From NCBI RefSeq assembly GCF_934424005.1, contig NZ_CAKRXI010000014.1, forward strand, positions 1 through 64,000: DNA of 64,000 bases. Direction: 5' to 3'. This stretch comes from an uncultured Blautia sp. Lineage in GTDB: Bacteria > Bacillota > Clostridia > Lachnospirales > Lachnospiraceae. The notes below the pieces were generated by a model. That model saw only the letters and a list, made by a program, of their open reading frames with translations, made no database searches and had not been told where the DNA came from. Below are positions 53,146 to 61,470 of this stretch, one piece after another. Made by a program: the position numbers and the translations under genes. The stretch's first letter is position 1, and each line of letters begins with the position of its first letter.

Positions 53146-55219
53146 GATGTTTTACCTCCCTGTAAAATTTTGTATGCATCGTTGTTTTTTCAATGACTCT
53201 GTCAAAAAGCATCAGCAGTACCGGCAGGACAGTCAATACCAGGATAAAGGAAATGACTGCACCTCTTCCGACCAGTGTTCCGAGCTGGCTCAACACAAGG
53301 TTTGTAGAAATCTTTCCAAGTGCAAGTCCTGCGATTGTCAGGATTCCTGCTGATGTAAACAACGAAAGGACACACATGCGGATACTTTCTTTTGCCGCCT
53401 CTCTCTTATTTCTGGTCCGACGTTCTTCCAGATATCTTCCGGTGAACAGGATCGCGTAGTCGATCGTTGCACCGAGCTGTACGGAACTGATGATCAGGTA
53501 TGCAATATAATGAAGTGTCGTTCCCTGCACATATGGAATTGCCAGGTTGATCCAGATGGACAGCTCGATCACCAGCGTCAGGATGACCGGAAGTGTGATC
53601 GACTTAAAGTTAAACAAAAGGATTGCAAATACGAAGGCGATTGCCAGGATGTTGACCCTGCTGTTATCCTCTGTGATCGTCTCTTTCAGGTCCTTTGTAC
53701 TTGCCAGGTCGCCGGCGATTTTTGCCTTATCACCATAATATTTCTCACAGATCTTATAAACTTCGTTCAGTTTTTCTGTCCAGCCATCTTCAGATTCCTC
53801 TGTGCTTAAAGTCACTACAAAACGGCTGTAATTCTCGGAATAAAGCTGTGAGAGTGAATCCAATGGAACAAACCCATCCGGAATCGTTGAGCCGACGCTG
53901 TCTACATAAGAAATAACAGAAGTCACATTTTCATTGTCTTTCAGTTCTTCGCTCAATGCACTTTCTTTACTGGTATCACCTTTTGGTACCATGATGACAA
54001 GCGGATTGGATGCTCCATATTCATCTTCAATACTTAGGAGATCACGCCCCATCTGTGTGGCATCTGTGCTGTAAATACGACTGCCGCCATAGAGAAAGGA
54101 GTTTTCTCCCTGTGCGATAAAGCATGGAACTGCGATCACAACTGCGATCAAAAGTGCCGGGATGCGAAGTTTCATAACAACTCCGGCGAATTTATTGAAA
54201 TCCGGGAAAAACGGCTTATGCTGTGTTTTATCAATCAGTTTATAAATGCTGATTGCCAGTGCAGGCAGGAAGCAGAGTACACAGAGAAGACTGAATACGA
54301 TCGCCTTTGCCATGACCCATCCCATATCCGGTCCGATCTTGAACCGCATCAGGATCAGTGCAGCAAAGCCTGTTACCGTAGTAAGTCCACTGGAAAGTAC
54401 GGAGCCCGTTGACTGTTTTACAGCCGCTACCATGGCATCCTGTACATCTTTACCCTCGGCTCTGTTTTCTGCAAATCTGTGAAGCAGAAAGATGGAATAG
54501 TCCATCGAAACTGCAAGCTGCAGAACACTTCCCGCTGCATTGGTAACAAAGGAAATTTCTCCAAACATCAGGTTTGTTCCCCGATTCAGCATGATTGCGA
54601 CACCAATCGTGATCATAAAGAGTACCGGTTCAAACCAGGAGTTTGTCGTCAGTAAAAGTACAAGAAATACAACCGGCAGTACAAAAAGCATGATTTTCTG
54701 AATATCGGAAGATGTATGGAATGGTGACAGTGCATCGGTAACTGCCGTTCCTGACATGGCGTTGTCATCGCCGATAATGTCACGGATCTCATCAACTGCT
54801 GCCTTTTTTTCTGTCTCATCGTCAACCACTGTAATGGAATACAGAGCGTCCGAATCTTTGTACCATTCATCGATTGTATCCTGATCTGCATTCTCCAGAG
54901 GTTCGTAAATGTCAATAGCATCATCCAGCCAGTTGACTTCCTCTACTCCTTCGACCTGTTCCAGTTTTTTCTTATAATCCAGTGCCTCGGGAATCGTCAC
55001 ATCGTGGATGACTACCCTCATATTTGGTACCGGCTGGCTGTATTCTTTTTCCATCGTATCAAGTGCAACTGTAGATGCGGCATCGTCCGGCAGGTAATCG
55101 GCAAATTTATAATTAACACCGACTTTTGTGGAAAGTCCTGCACATACCACTGCGAGGAACACGAAGACTACGATGATCATTTTTCTGTGTTTCAGAATAA
55201 ATGAAGTATAGCGTTCCAT
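53123..55219 (-). CDS. MMPL/RND superfamily exporter
   Basis: 698 residues, twelve membrane helices in two similar halves, each with a large outer loop, as in B. subtilis YdfJ and mycobacterial MmpL proteins. Visible: SVLQLAVSMDYSIFLLHRFAENRAEG and SSVQLGATIDYAILFTGRYLEERRTRNKREA, each with the proton-relay Asp-Tyr of MMPL helix 4/10, followed by SGLTTVTGFAALILMRF in the first half. It should export lipid or hydrophobic material. Promoter at 55282-55310. Substrate unknown. Confidence 0.93.
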   Translation of the reverse strand: MERYTSFILKHRKMIIVVFVFLAVVCAGLSTKVGVNYKFADYLPDDAASTVALDTMEKEYSQPVPNMRVVIHDVTIPEALDYKKKLEQVEGVEEVNWLDDAIDIYEPLENADQDTIDEWYKDSDALYSITVVDDETEKKAAVDEIRDIIGDDNAMSGTAVTDALSPFHTSSDIQKIMLFVLPVVFLVLLLTTNSWFEPVLFMITIGVAIMLNRGTNLMFGEISFVTNAAGSVLQLAVSMDYSIFLLHRFAENRAEGKDVQDAMVAAVKQSTGSVLSSGLTTVTGFAALILMRFKIGPDMGWVMAKAIVFSLLCVLCFLPALAISIYKLIDKTQHKPFFPDFNKFAGVVMKLRIPALLIAVVIAVPCFIAQGENSFLYGGSRIYSTDATQMGRDLLSIEDEYGASNPLVIMVPKGDTSKESALSEELKDNENVTSVISYVDSVGSTIPDGFVPLDSLSQLYSENYSRFVVTLSTEESEDGWTEKLNEVYKICEKYYGDKAKIAGDLASTKDLKETITEDNSRVNILAIAFVFAILLFNFKSITLPVILTLVIELSIWINLAIPYVQGTTLHYIAYLIISSVQLGATIDYAILFTGRYLEERRTRNKREAAKESIRMCVLSLFTSAGILTIAGLALGKISTNLVLSQLGTLVGRGAVISFILVLTVLPVLLMLFDRVIEKTTMHTKFYREVKHHEPKSKK

Positions 55220-55257
55220 TTTTTTCCTCCCTTTTTTCTTTTTCCGAAATCAACACT

Positions 55258-55272
55258 TGTTTATTTTTCAAC
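55258..55272. repeat. Direct repeat copy 1, TGTTTATTTTTCAAC
   Basis: A 15-base word that recurs exactly at 55330-55344. This copy lies just downstream of the MMPL promoter -10 box, near its transcription start, and may be an operator. Confidence 0.7.
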
Positions 55273-55281
55273 TCGTGGTAT

Positions 55282-55310
55282 AGTATAGTCAGAAGGCAGG
55301 AAAAACTCAA
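55282..55310 (-). promoter_or_regulatory. Promoter of the MMPL operon
   Basis: Minus-strand TTGAGT (55305-55310), 17 bases, TATACT (55282-55287), 63 bases before the ATG. Confidence 0.7.
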
Positions 55311-55329
55311 TAATCAATATTTTTACAGC

Positions 55330-55344
55330 TGTTTATTTTTCAAC
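55330..55344. repeat. Direct repeat copy 2, TGTTTATTTTTCAAC
   Basis: The second exact copy, 72 bases from the first. It lies upstream of the MMPL -35 box and close to the presumed promoter of the TetR gene. Confidence 0.7.
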
Positions 55345-55423
55345 ATGTATCTATATTTATGTTCCATCTTTTACAAAAATTTTTGAGTTGTTCTTTTTTG
55401 AGCAGCAGAAATGGAGTTATTTT

Positions 55424-55999
55424 ATGAATACAAAAAGAAAAAATCGAAGTGTACAGCGCACACAGGCGTTGCTCAAAGACGGGCTGACTGAACTGATGAT
55501 GACAAAACCGGTACAGAATATCACAGTCCGGGAACTGACGGACTACGTCAATCTGAACCGTGGAACGTTTTATCTTCATTATAAGGATATCCCGGATCTT
55601 CTTGAGCACATGGAAAATGCGATGTTGGATGAATTTGTGGATATCACCAATGCTCATCAACCACAGGACATGAACGGAAAGCCATTTCCTCTGATCTGTG
55701 ACTTATATAAATTTCTTGAAAAAAATGCGGAATTCGTCAAACTTGTGCTGGTCACCAATCAAGAATATAAATTTAAAGAGCGTTTAAAAAAAATCATCCA
55801 GGAACGCTGCATGAATGACTGGATTGAAGTTTTTGACAATGCCGATTCCAAACTCAGTGAGATCTACTCTTCCTACGTACTCTCCGGCTGCATCGGCATC
55901 ATCGAAAACTGGATTCAGAACGGCACCCGCCAGAGCCCGGAGGAACTTGCCCGCTATACAGAGGATATTATGCTGAATGGGCTGAATATATTGAAATAA
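55424..55999 (+). CDS. TetR family transcriptional regulator
   Basis: 191 residues: N-terminal helix-turn-helix (ITVRELTDYVNLNRGTFYLHYKDIPDLLEHME) and a ligand-binding C-terminal part with the DhaS-like (TetR_C_7/8) pattern ending in SSYVLSGCIGIIENWIQNGTRQSPEELA. ATG 55424 follows GGAG; the 55388 start is not supported. It is divergent from the MMPL operon and probably represses it. Confidence 0.93.
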   Translation: MNTKRKNRSVQRTQALLKDGLTELMMTKPVQNITVRELTDYVNLNRGTFYLHYKDIPDLLEHMENAMLDEFVDITNAHQPQDMNGKPFPLICDLYKFLEKNAEFVKLVLVTNQEYKFKERLKKIIQERCMNDWIEVFDNADSKLSEIYSSYVLSGCIGIIENWIQNGTRQSPEELARYTEDIMLNGLNILK

Positions 56000-56005
56000 A
56001 CTAGG

Positions 56006-56031
56006 CAGGGCAGCCTCTCCCGACTGCCCTG
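56006..56031 (+). repeat. GC-rich hairpin after the TetR gene
   Basis: CAGGGCAG/CTGCCCTG perfect 8-base stem just after the stop codon, ahead of the main terminator. Confidence 0.6.
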
Positions 56032-56040
56032 GTACGCACA

Positions 56041-56080
56041 AAGCCCATAACTGTGGTCTTACAGTCATGGGCTTTTCTTT
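56041..56080. terminator. Bidirectional terminator TetR / FAD oxidoreductase
   Basis: AAGCCCAT/ATGGGCTT outer stem, CTGT/ACAG inner stem, T-rich tail on the plus strand; the minus-strand side can end the FAD gene less well. Confidence 0.85.
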
Positions 56081-56100
56081 AAATTTTATATTATATTTAA

Positions 56101-57471
56101 TCAGTTCTGCTCTACAATATGTCTTGCTACATAGATACCGCTTGCAGATGCATGAGACAGTGAGTGGGTAACACCGCTTCCGTCGCCGATTACGTACAGT
56201 CCCTTATGGCAGCTTTCAAGGTTGTCGTCAATCTCAACTTCCATGTTGTAGAATTTAACTTCCACGCCATACAGCAGAGTATCGTCGTTTGCAGTTCCCG
56301 GTGCTACTTTATCCAGGGCGTAGATCATTTCGATGATGCCATCTAGGATACGCTTCGGAAGTACAAGACTCAGGTCACCAGGTGTTGCTGTGAGAGTTGG
56401 AGTTACGAGACCTTCTTCCACACGTTTTACAGTACTTCTACGTCCGCGGACAAGATCACCGAAACGCTGTACGATAACACCGCCGCCAAGCATGTTGGAA
56501 AGTCTTGCGATGCTTTCGCCGTATCCGTTACTGTCCTTAAATGGCTCGGAGAAATGTTTGGAAACAAGAAGTGCAAAGTTGGTATTGTCTGTTTTCTTCT
56601 CATCTCCCTCATAGCTGTGGCCGTTTACGGTAATGATTCCGTTGGTATTTTCGTTTACTACGATTCCATTCGGGTTCATGCAGAATGTACGGACGTTATC
56701 TTCGAATTTCTCTGTACGGTAAACGATCTTGCTCTCATACAGTTCATCTGTCAGATGTGAGAAAATTACTGCCGGCAACTCCACACGAACACCGATATCC
56801 ACACGGTTAGATTTGGTCGGAATCTTCAGATCTTTACAGACAGTTTCCATCCATTTACTTCCGCTTCTTCCTACAGAGACAATACATTTCTTGCACTCAT
56901 AGGAACCTTTTTCACAGATCACACGATATCCGTCTTCCAGGACTTCCAGTTTCTGTACCGGTGTGTCAAAGTAAAAATCTACATGGTCTTTCATTGCATT
57001 GTACAGGTTCTCAAGAACGACATAGTTGATATCTGTTCCCAGGTGACGTACAGATGCATCCAGAAGATTCAGTTTATTCTGCAGGCAGAGTTTCTTGAAT
57101 TTGGTTCCCGCTGTGGAATAAAGCTTCGTTCCCTGACCGCCGTATTCCATGTTGATATCGTCAACATACTTCATCAGCTCAATTGCCTGGCTCTTGCCGA
57201 TATGTTCGTACAGAGTTCCACCGAAATCGTTGGTGATGTTATATTTTCCATCAGAGAATGCACCTGCACCGCCGAAGCCGCACATGATGGAACATCTCTT
57301 ACAGTTGATACAGTTCTTTATCTTCTTGCCGTCGATCGGGCATTTTCTCTTTTCAAGGGAGTATCCCTCTTCGAAAACTGCCACTTTACAGTCCGGCTTT
57401 TCTTTCATTAATTCATACGCTGCAAAAATTCCTCCCGGGCCAGCGCCGATAATGATCACATCATAGTTCAT
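56101..57471 (-). CDS. FAD-dependent oxidoreductase (COG2509-like)
   Basis: 456 residues. An N-terminal FAD-binding GAGPGGIFAAYELM is followed by a cysteine-rich segment CPIDGKKIKNCINCKRCSIMCG, which could hold an iron-sulfur or other site, then KYNITNDFGGTLYEHIGK, and C-terminal LYVIGDGSGVTHSLSHASASG. It belongs to the COG2509 'uncharacterized FAD-dependent dehydrogenase' group; the substrate is unknown. AAGGAGG is in the short ORF before the ATG. It is transcribed from a promoter about 190 bases upstream. Confidence 0.92.
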   Translation of the reverse strand: MNYDVIIIGAGPGGIFAAYELMKEKPDCKVAVFEEGYSLEKRKCPIDGKKIKNCINCKRCSIMCGFGGAGAFSDGKYNITNDFGGTLYEHIGKSQAIELMKYVDDINMEYGGQGTKLYSTAGTKFKKLCLQNKLNLLDASVRHLGTDINYVVLENLYNAMKDHVDFYFDTPVQKLEVLEDGYRVICEKGSYECKKCIVSVGRSGSKWMETVCKDLKIPTKSNRVDIGVRVELPAVIFSHLTDELYESKIVYRTEKFEDNVRTFCMNPNGIVVNENTNGIITVNGHSYEGDEKKTDNTNFALLVSKHFSEPFKDSNGYGESIARLSNMLGGGVIVQRFGDLVRGRRSTVKRVEEGLVTPTLTATPGDLSLVLPKRILDGIIEMIYALDKVAPGTANDDTLLYGVEVKFYNMEVEIDDNLESCHKGLYVIGDGSGVTHSLSHASASGIYVARHIVEQN

Positions 57472-57599
57472 GCATTTTCCTCCTTGTAAGCATTGCTTCC
57501 CATTTGTTTATATCCCTCATCCACATGTATCAGGGTGATCCCCTGTTGCATAAAAAAAGCTGTCGCAGAAGGTATCGTAACGGATTCCGTCACTTCCAT
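57468..57599 (-). CDS. Possible 43-codon ORF upstream of the FAD gene
   Basis: An open frame in the leader of the FAD gene: MEVTESVTIPSATAFF then MQQGITLIHVDEGYKQMG, ending ...EENA. Its stop TGA overlaps the FAD gene ATG (ATGA), and AAGGAGG for the FAD gene lies near its end. There is no clear ribosome site before its own ATG. It starts from the strong promoter at 57658-57686. The sequence looks protein-like but I cannot match it to a family; a TGA sits immediately upstream, and another short frame (ATG at 57626) overlaps it. Confidence 0.35.
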   Translation of the reverse strand: MEVTESVTIPSATAFFMQQGITLIHVDEGYKQMGSNAYKEENA

Positions 57600-57657
57600 T
57601 CATTGCGGCAGTTGGAAAAATGTTCAACATATGTATTGTTAATCATAATCCTTATCT

Positions 57658-57686
57658 ATACTACAGGATTCCCACATCTTTGTCAA
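57658..57686 (-). promoter_or_regulatory. Promoter of the FAD oxidoreductase gene
   Basis: Minus-strand TTGACA (57681-57686), 17 bases, TAGTAT (57658-57663), giving a leader of about 180 bases. Confidence 0.75.
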
Positions 57687-57759
57687 GCATTGTTTTTCCA
57701 AGAAAATCAGATGTTTTTCTGCAAAACACAAAAATGTCTGCTCTCTATGTCAGCCCACG

Positions 57760-57789
57760 CAAAAAGCACCGCCTTCTCAGACAGTGCTT
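57760..57789 (-). terminator. Terminator of tspO
   Basis: Minus-strand AAGCAC/GTGCTT outer pair with a longer wobble-rich inner stem and TTTTT after it, 18 bases after the stop. The gap 57472-57806 holds this terminator, the FAD promoter and the possible 43-codon ORF; nothing else is seen. Confidence 0.8.
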
Positions 57790-57806
57790 CGTTACTGCGA
57801 CTCTCC

Positions 57807-58274
57807 TCAGTTGAGCAGAAAAATAAAGAAATTCAGATAACCAGCAAAGGTCAGCCACACCAGATATGGAATCATCAGATATCCGGCATTCTGTGAGATT
57901 TTTGAAAATGCCTTCATGCAAAGGTACACCAGATACCACAAAAGAAGCAGCCATGCAAATGCAAACAGATACCATCCCGCATTAAAGAAAAATACTGGCC
58001 ACAGGAAATTTACTGCAAGCTGTACCCCGTACAGGATCAGCGCCTTCTTCCGCTTTTCTGTTTTCGGCGAGATTGCTACAAGATACGATGCTGTCCCCAT
58101 CATTGCAAACAATCCTGTCCATACCACAGGGAACACCCAGCCCGGCGGTGTCAGTGGCGGCTGTTTTAATTTTTCAAATGTATCCATGCTTCCCTGCGTA
58201 AGGAATCCCGAAACTGCCCCAACACCCAGAGGTATCGCCAGCGCAGTCAGCAGAGTTTTTGTTTTTTTCTTCAA
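57807..58274 (-). CDS. tspO: TspO/MBR family protein
   Basis: 155 residues with five membrane helices and the aromatic signature of the tryptophan-rich sensory protein family: GWVFPVVWTGLFAMMGTASYLVA, NFLWPVFFFNAGWY and the PYLVWLTFAGYLNFFIFLLN tail. The family binds tetrapyrroles. The start codon is TTG at 58274 with AGGAGG 7 bases ahead; ATGs at 58301 and just after lie upstream of this site. Confidence 0.92.
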   Translation of the reverse strand: MKKKTKTLLTALAIPLGVGAVSGFLTQGSMDTFEKLKQPPLTPPGWVFPVVWTGLFAMMGTASYLVAISPKTEKRKKALILYGVQLAVNFLWPVFFFNAGWYLFAFAWLLLLWYLVYLCMKAFSKISQNAGYLMIPYLVWLTFAGYLNFFIFLLN

Positions 58275-58350
58275 AAAAATTCCTCCTGTTCTCATCATCA
58301 CTGTCTAGTGTATGAAGAACAGAAGGAATTATACGTGTCTAAGATTTTAT

Positions 58351-59766
58351 TTACATTTTATGTTTCTTTGCAGCAAAGAAATCTTTTGTTTCTTTCGCAA
58401 CAACTCCGCTCAGTGCAAACAGTGCGATCATATTTGGAATTGCCATCAGACCATTGAAGATATCTGCGATAGTCCATACCGCACTTACTGTCATGTAAGG
58501 TCCGATAAATACTGCAAGGATGTATAACCAGCGGTATACAATGATTTTTTTCTGATGTCCGTTTGTCAGATATTCCAGACAGCGTTCACTGTAGTAATCC
58601 CATCCAAGGATTGTTGTGAATGCAAAGAATACAAGACAGAGCATCAATACAAATGCTGTAAACTTAGCCGGGAACGGAAGTCCATGCTGGAACGCATAAG
58701 TGGTAACCTGTACACCTTCAATTCCCTCTACCTGCCATGCACCTGTCAGAACAATGGAAAGACCTGTCATTGTACAGATAATGATCGTATCAATAAAAGT
58801 ACCTGTCATACTGACCAGACCCTGACGTACCGGCTCTTTTGTCTGGGCTGCTGCCGCTGCGATCGGTGCACTACCAAGTCCGGCTTCATTTGAGAAGATT
58901 CCTCGTGCAACACCTTTCTGCATTGCTACGATCATAGAACCAACCACACCACCGGTAACTGCTTTTGGATTAAATGCTGCTGTAACAACCGTCACGATTG
59001 CCGCCGGAATTTCTGTAATATTACAGATAATTAATGTAATACTGAAGAAAATATAGATCACTGCCATAAAAGGAACAATGATCTGACTTACAGTTGCGAT
59101 TCGTTTCAGTCCTCCGATCAGGATCGCGGCTACACAGAATGCAAGGATCAGAGAAGAAACAACAACTGCTACAGAATACTGTCCCAGGAACGGGATATTG
59201 ATACAGTTTGTCTTGTCCGGGTCAAAGAAGTTCTGTACGGCACTGGAAATACCATTTACCTGGCTGAATGTACCAATACCGAAAAGGCCTACACAAACGC
59301 CGAAGAATGCAAAGATCTTGCCAAGCCATTTCCATTTTGATCCCATACCTTTTTCGATATAATAGAATGGTCCTCCAAGGCTGTGTCCGTCTTCTGCAAC
59401 CACACGGTATTTAACTGCCAGAAGACCTTCAGAAAATTTTGTTGCCATTCCAAAGAATGCTGCCACGATCATCCAGAAAAGTGCTCCCGGACCACCGGCA
59501 CAGACTGCTGTTGCGACACCTACGATATTACCGGTACCGATCGTAGCACTCAATGCTGTACACAATGCCGCAAAACTGGAGATCTCACCATCTCCCTCTT
59601 CTTCATTCTTGAACATCCATTTCAGTGCCAATGGAAGACGACGTACCTGAAGGAACCCAAGTCTGCTGGTAAGAAGAACGCCACCGGCTATGATCAATAC
59701 CATAAGCGGTACGCCCCAGACCTTGTCATCCACTGCAACTAAAAAATTATTGATTGCTTCCCACAT
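58351..59766 (-). CDS. Sodium:alanine/glycine symporter (AGCS)
   Basis: 471 residues, 10-11 membrane helices, an alanine or glycine carrier driven by sodium (AlsT/DagA/GlyP). Signatures: FAALCTALSATIGTGNIVGVATAV, KFSEGLLAVKYR, GVARGIFSNEAGLGSAPIAAAAA and FAFTTILGWDYYSERC. A tandem glycine riboswitch in the leader indicates glycine as the regulated ligand and thus probably glycine transport. Confidence 0.95.
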   Translation of the reverse strand: MWEAINNFLVAVDDKVWGVPLMVLIIAGGVLLTSRLGFLQVRRLPLALKWMFKNEEEGDGEISSFAALCTALSATIGTGNIVGVATAVCAGGPGALFWMIVAAFFGMATKFSEGLLAVKYRVVAEDGHSLGGPFYYIEKGMGSKWKWLGKIFAFFGVCVGLFGIGTFSQVNGISSAVQNFFDPDKTNCINIPFLGQYSVAVVVSSLILAFCVAAILIGGLKRIATVSQIIVPFMAVIYIFFSITLIICNITEIPAAIVTVVTAAFNPKAVTGGVVGSMIVAMQKGVARGIFSNEAGLGSAPIAAAAAQTKEPVRQGLVSMTGTFIDTIIICTMTGLSIVLTGAWQVEGIEGVQVTTYAFQHGLPFPAKFTAFVLMLCLVFFAFTTILGWDYYSERCLEYLTNGHQKKIIVYRWLYILAVFIGPYMTVSAVWTIADIFNGLMAIPNMIALFALSGVVAKETKDFFAAKKHKM

Positions 59767-59928
59767 CTCAAAAAGTTCTCCTTACATATGTATTTTTCAG
59801 CATCATAAAAAGGGGAATAAAGAAATAAGAACCGTTCTCCGTTGAACTGCTAAGAATCAAGATGAATCAGACAATTAAAAAAGAATAAAAATAAAGAATA
59901 AACTTCAGGATGTAATTATCAAAAGCAT

Positions 59929-60106
59929 CCTCTGTCCTTTTGCCTGAGAGATTCAAGACGCTTACGCGTCGCTTGCACCTTCGGCCCCTGTACTGAAACA
60001 GGCGTCTCCAGAGATACGATCCATTTACAGTTTCTGTCCGACAATACGGATACCTGAGAGTTTTACTCCTTCGGTGGGCTTATACCTCTTTCCTGCAAAC
60101 TTCACC
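59929..60106 (-). promoter_or_regulatory. Tandem glycine riboswitch
   Basis: Two glycine aptamers in series on the minus strand. Each has the conserved pieces: aptamer 1 (about 60027-60106) CCACCGAAGGAG...CTCTCAGGTATCC...GGACAGA; aptamer 2 (about 59929-60022) GCCGAAGGTGCAA...TCTCTCAGGCAAAAGGACAGAGG. They lie 160 bases before the AGCS gene; the region between holds an AGGATG/CATCCT hairpin and a T-rich tail, a possible expression platform. The rest of the 59767-60212 gap is the promoter and the leuC terminator. Confidence 0.95.
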
Positions 60107-60130
60107 TCGTTATTGCTGTTACTGCGTTAT

Positions 60131-60159
60131 ACTATAGTGCTAAATCAGAAAAAAGTCAA
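60131..60159 (-). promoter_or_regulatory. Promoter of the glycine riboswitch transcript
   Basis: Minus-strand TTGACT (60154-60159), 17 bases, TATAGT (60131-60136). The -35 box is in the 3' arm of the leuC terminator. Confidence 0.75.
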
Positions 60160-60197
60160 GATAGAAAAAAATATTCTTCCTTCTTGACTTTTTTTGG
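60150..60197 (-). terminator. Terminator of the leuDC-leuDC operon
   Basis: Minus-strand AAAAAGTCAAGA pairs with TCTTGACTTTTT around a 20-base loop, followed by T's, 16 bases after the last leuC stop. Confidence 0.85.
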
Positions 60198-60212
60198 TGT
60201 TTTTTTACGTTT

Positions 60213-61457
60213 TTATTTCGGGCTGACAATCTTTCCAGCCACTGCACATGCTGCTGCAGTCTTTGGAGATGCCAGATAGATTTCTACTTTGGAAGTTCCC
60301 ATACGTCCAAGGAAATTACGGTTATTTGTTGCTACAACACGCTCTCCATCTGTCAGAATACCACCTGCACGTCCACAGCACAGTCCACATCCCGGATGTG
60401 TGATCATTGCGCCTGCTTCTGCCAGCGTATCAAGAATACCAAGTTCAATTGCCTGTCTGTAGATCTTGCGGCTTGCCGGTGTCACGATCAGTTTTACATA
60501 ATCAGCAACTTTCTTACCTTTCAGGACTTCAGCCGCTGCTGCCAGATCTTCCAGACGTCCATTTGTACAGGAGCCGATAAATACCTGATCGATCTCCGTT
60601 CCTTCCAGTGTGCTGACATCACGGATCTTATCCACCTGTGACGGGCATGCCATGACCGGAACAAAATCCTCCCCACGGTAAGTCATCGTCTTGAGATATG
60701 CAGCATCCCCATCCCCGACAAGACTCTTCTGAAAATCGTTCAGTTCAATCTCACAGTACTCTGCTGTCTTTTCATCTGGTGTGAAAAGTGCACATTTTGC
60801 CCCTGCCTCGATTGCCATGTTTGCGATGGTCATGCGGCTTGCAACGGACATATTTTTGACTGCACTGCCTGTAAATTCCAGTGCACGGTAAGTTGCACCG
60901 TCTGCGCCCAGATCACCGATCAGACGAAGAATTACATCTTTGGACATAACATTCTCCGGAAGTTCTCCATCGATCACAACCTTGATCGTCTCCGGAACTT
61001 TGATCCACATGGTTCCTGTTCCAAGAATGCTTGCCATCTCTGTATATCCGATACCGGAAGAAAATGCACCGACGCATCCGTAAGTAGTTGTATGACTGTC
61101 TGTACCAAAGACAATATTACCCGGTTTGACATAACCAGCCTCTGTCATCAGCTGATGACAGATTCCATCGCTTCTGTGTACGTTTTTCATTCCGTATTTT
61201 TCTGCAAATGCATCTCCCACATGGAAATGTCTGGTATCGTCCAGCTGACTTGCCGGTACAAGGTGGTCATAGATCAGAACAACTTTGTCCGGATCCCATA
61301 ATTTCTTGAATCCCATCTCTTCAAACTTCTCTGCAACAAATGGAATAAAAATATCATGAATCATGACTCTGTCTACATTAACGGTCACGATATCGCCAGG
61401 TTTTACTGTATGACCCACATTATTTCTGATAATCTTTTCAATAACTGTTTCGCCCAT
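60213..61457 (-). CDS. leuC: 3-isopropylmalate dehydratase-like large subunit (copy 1)
   Basis: 414 residues, aconitase superfamily. The 4Fe-4S cysteines are GSCTNGR and PGCGLCCG; also HRSDGICHQLM and GTDSHTTTYGCVGAFSSGIGYTE. It belongs to the short LeuC/HacA/DmdA type that works with a separate small subunit. Candidate substrates are isopropylmalate, citramalate, homoaconitate or 2,3-dimethylmalate. It is last in the operon, 13 bases after leuD copy 1. Confidence 0.92.
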   Translation of the reverse strand: MGETVIEKIIRNNVGHTVKPGDIVTVNVDRVMIHDIFIPFVAEKFEEMGFKKLWDPDKVVLIYDHLVPASQLDDTRHFHVGDAFAEKYGMKNVHRSDGICHQLMTEAGYVKPGNIVFGTDSHTTTYGCVGAFSSGIGYTEMASILGTGTMWIKVPETIKVVIDGELPENVMSKDVILRLIGDLGADGATYRALEFTGSAVKNMSVASRMTIANMAIEAGAKCALFTPDEKTAEYCEIELNDFQKSLVGDGDAAYLKTMTYRGEDFVPVMACPSQVDKIRDVSTLEGTEIDQVFIGSCTNGRLEDLAAAAEVLKGKKVADYVKLIVTPASRKIYRQAIELGILDTLAEAGAMITHPGCGLCCGRAGGILTDGERVVATNNRNFLGRMGTSKVEIYLASPKTAAACAVAGKIVSPK

Positions 61458-61470
61458 CTGCTCTTCCTCC

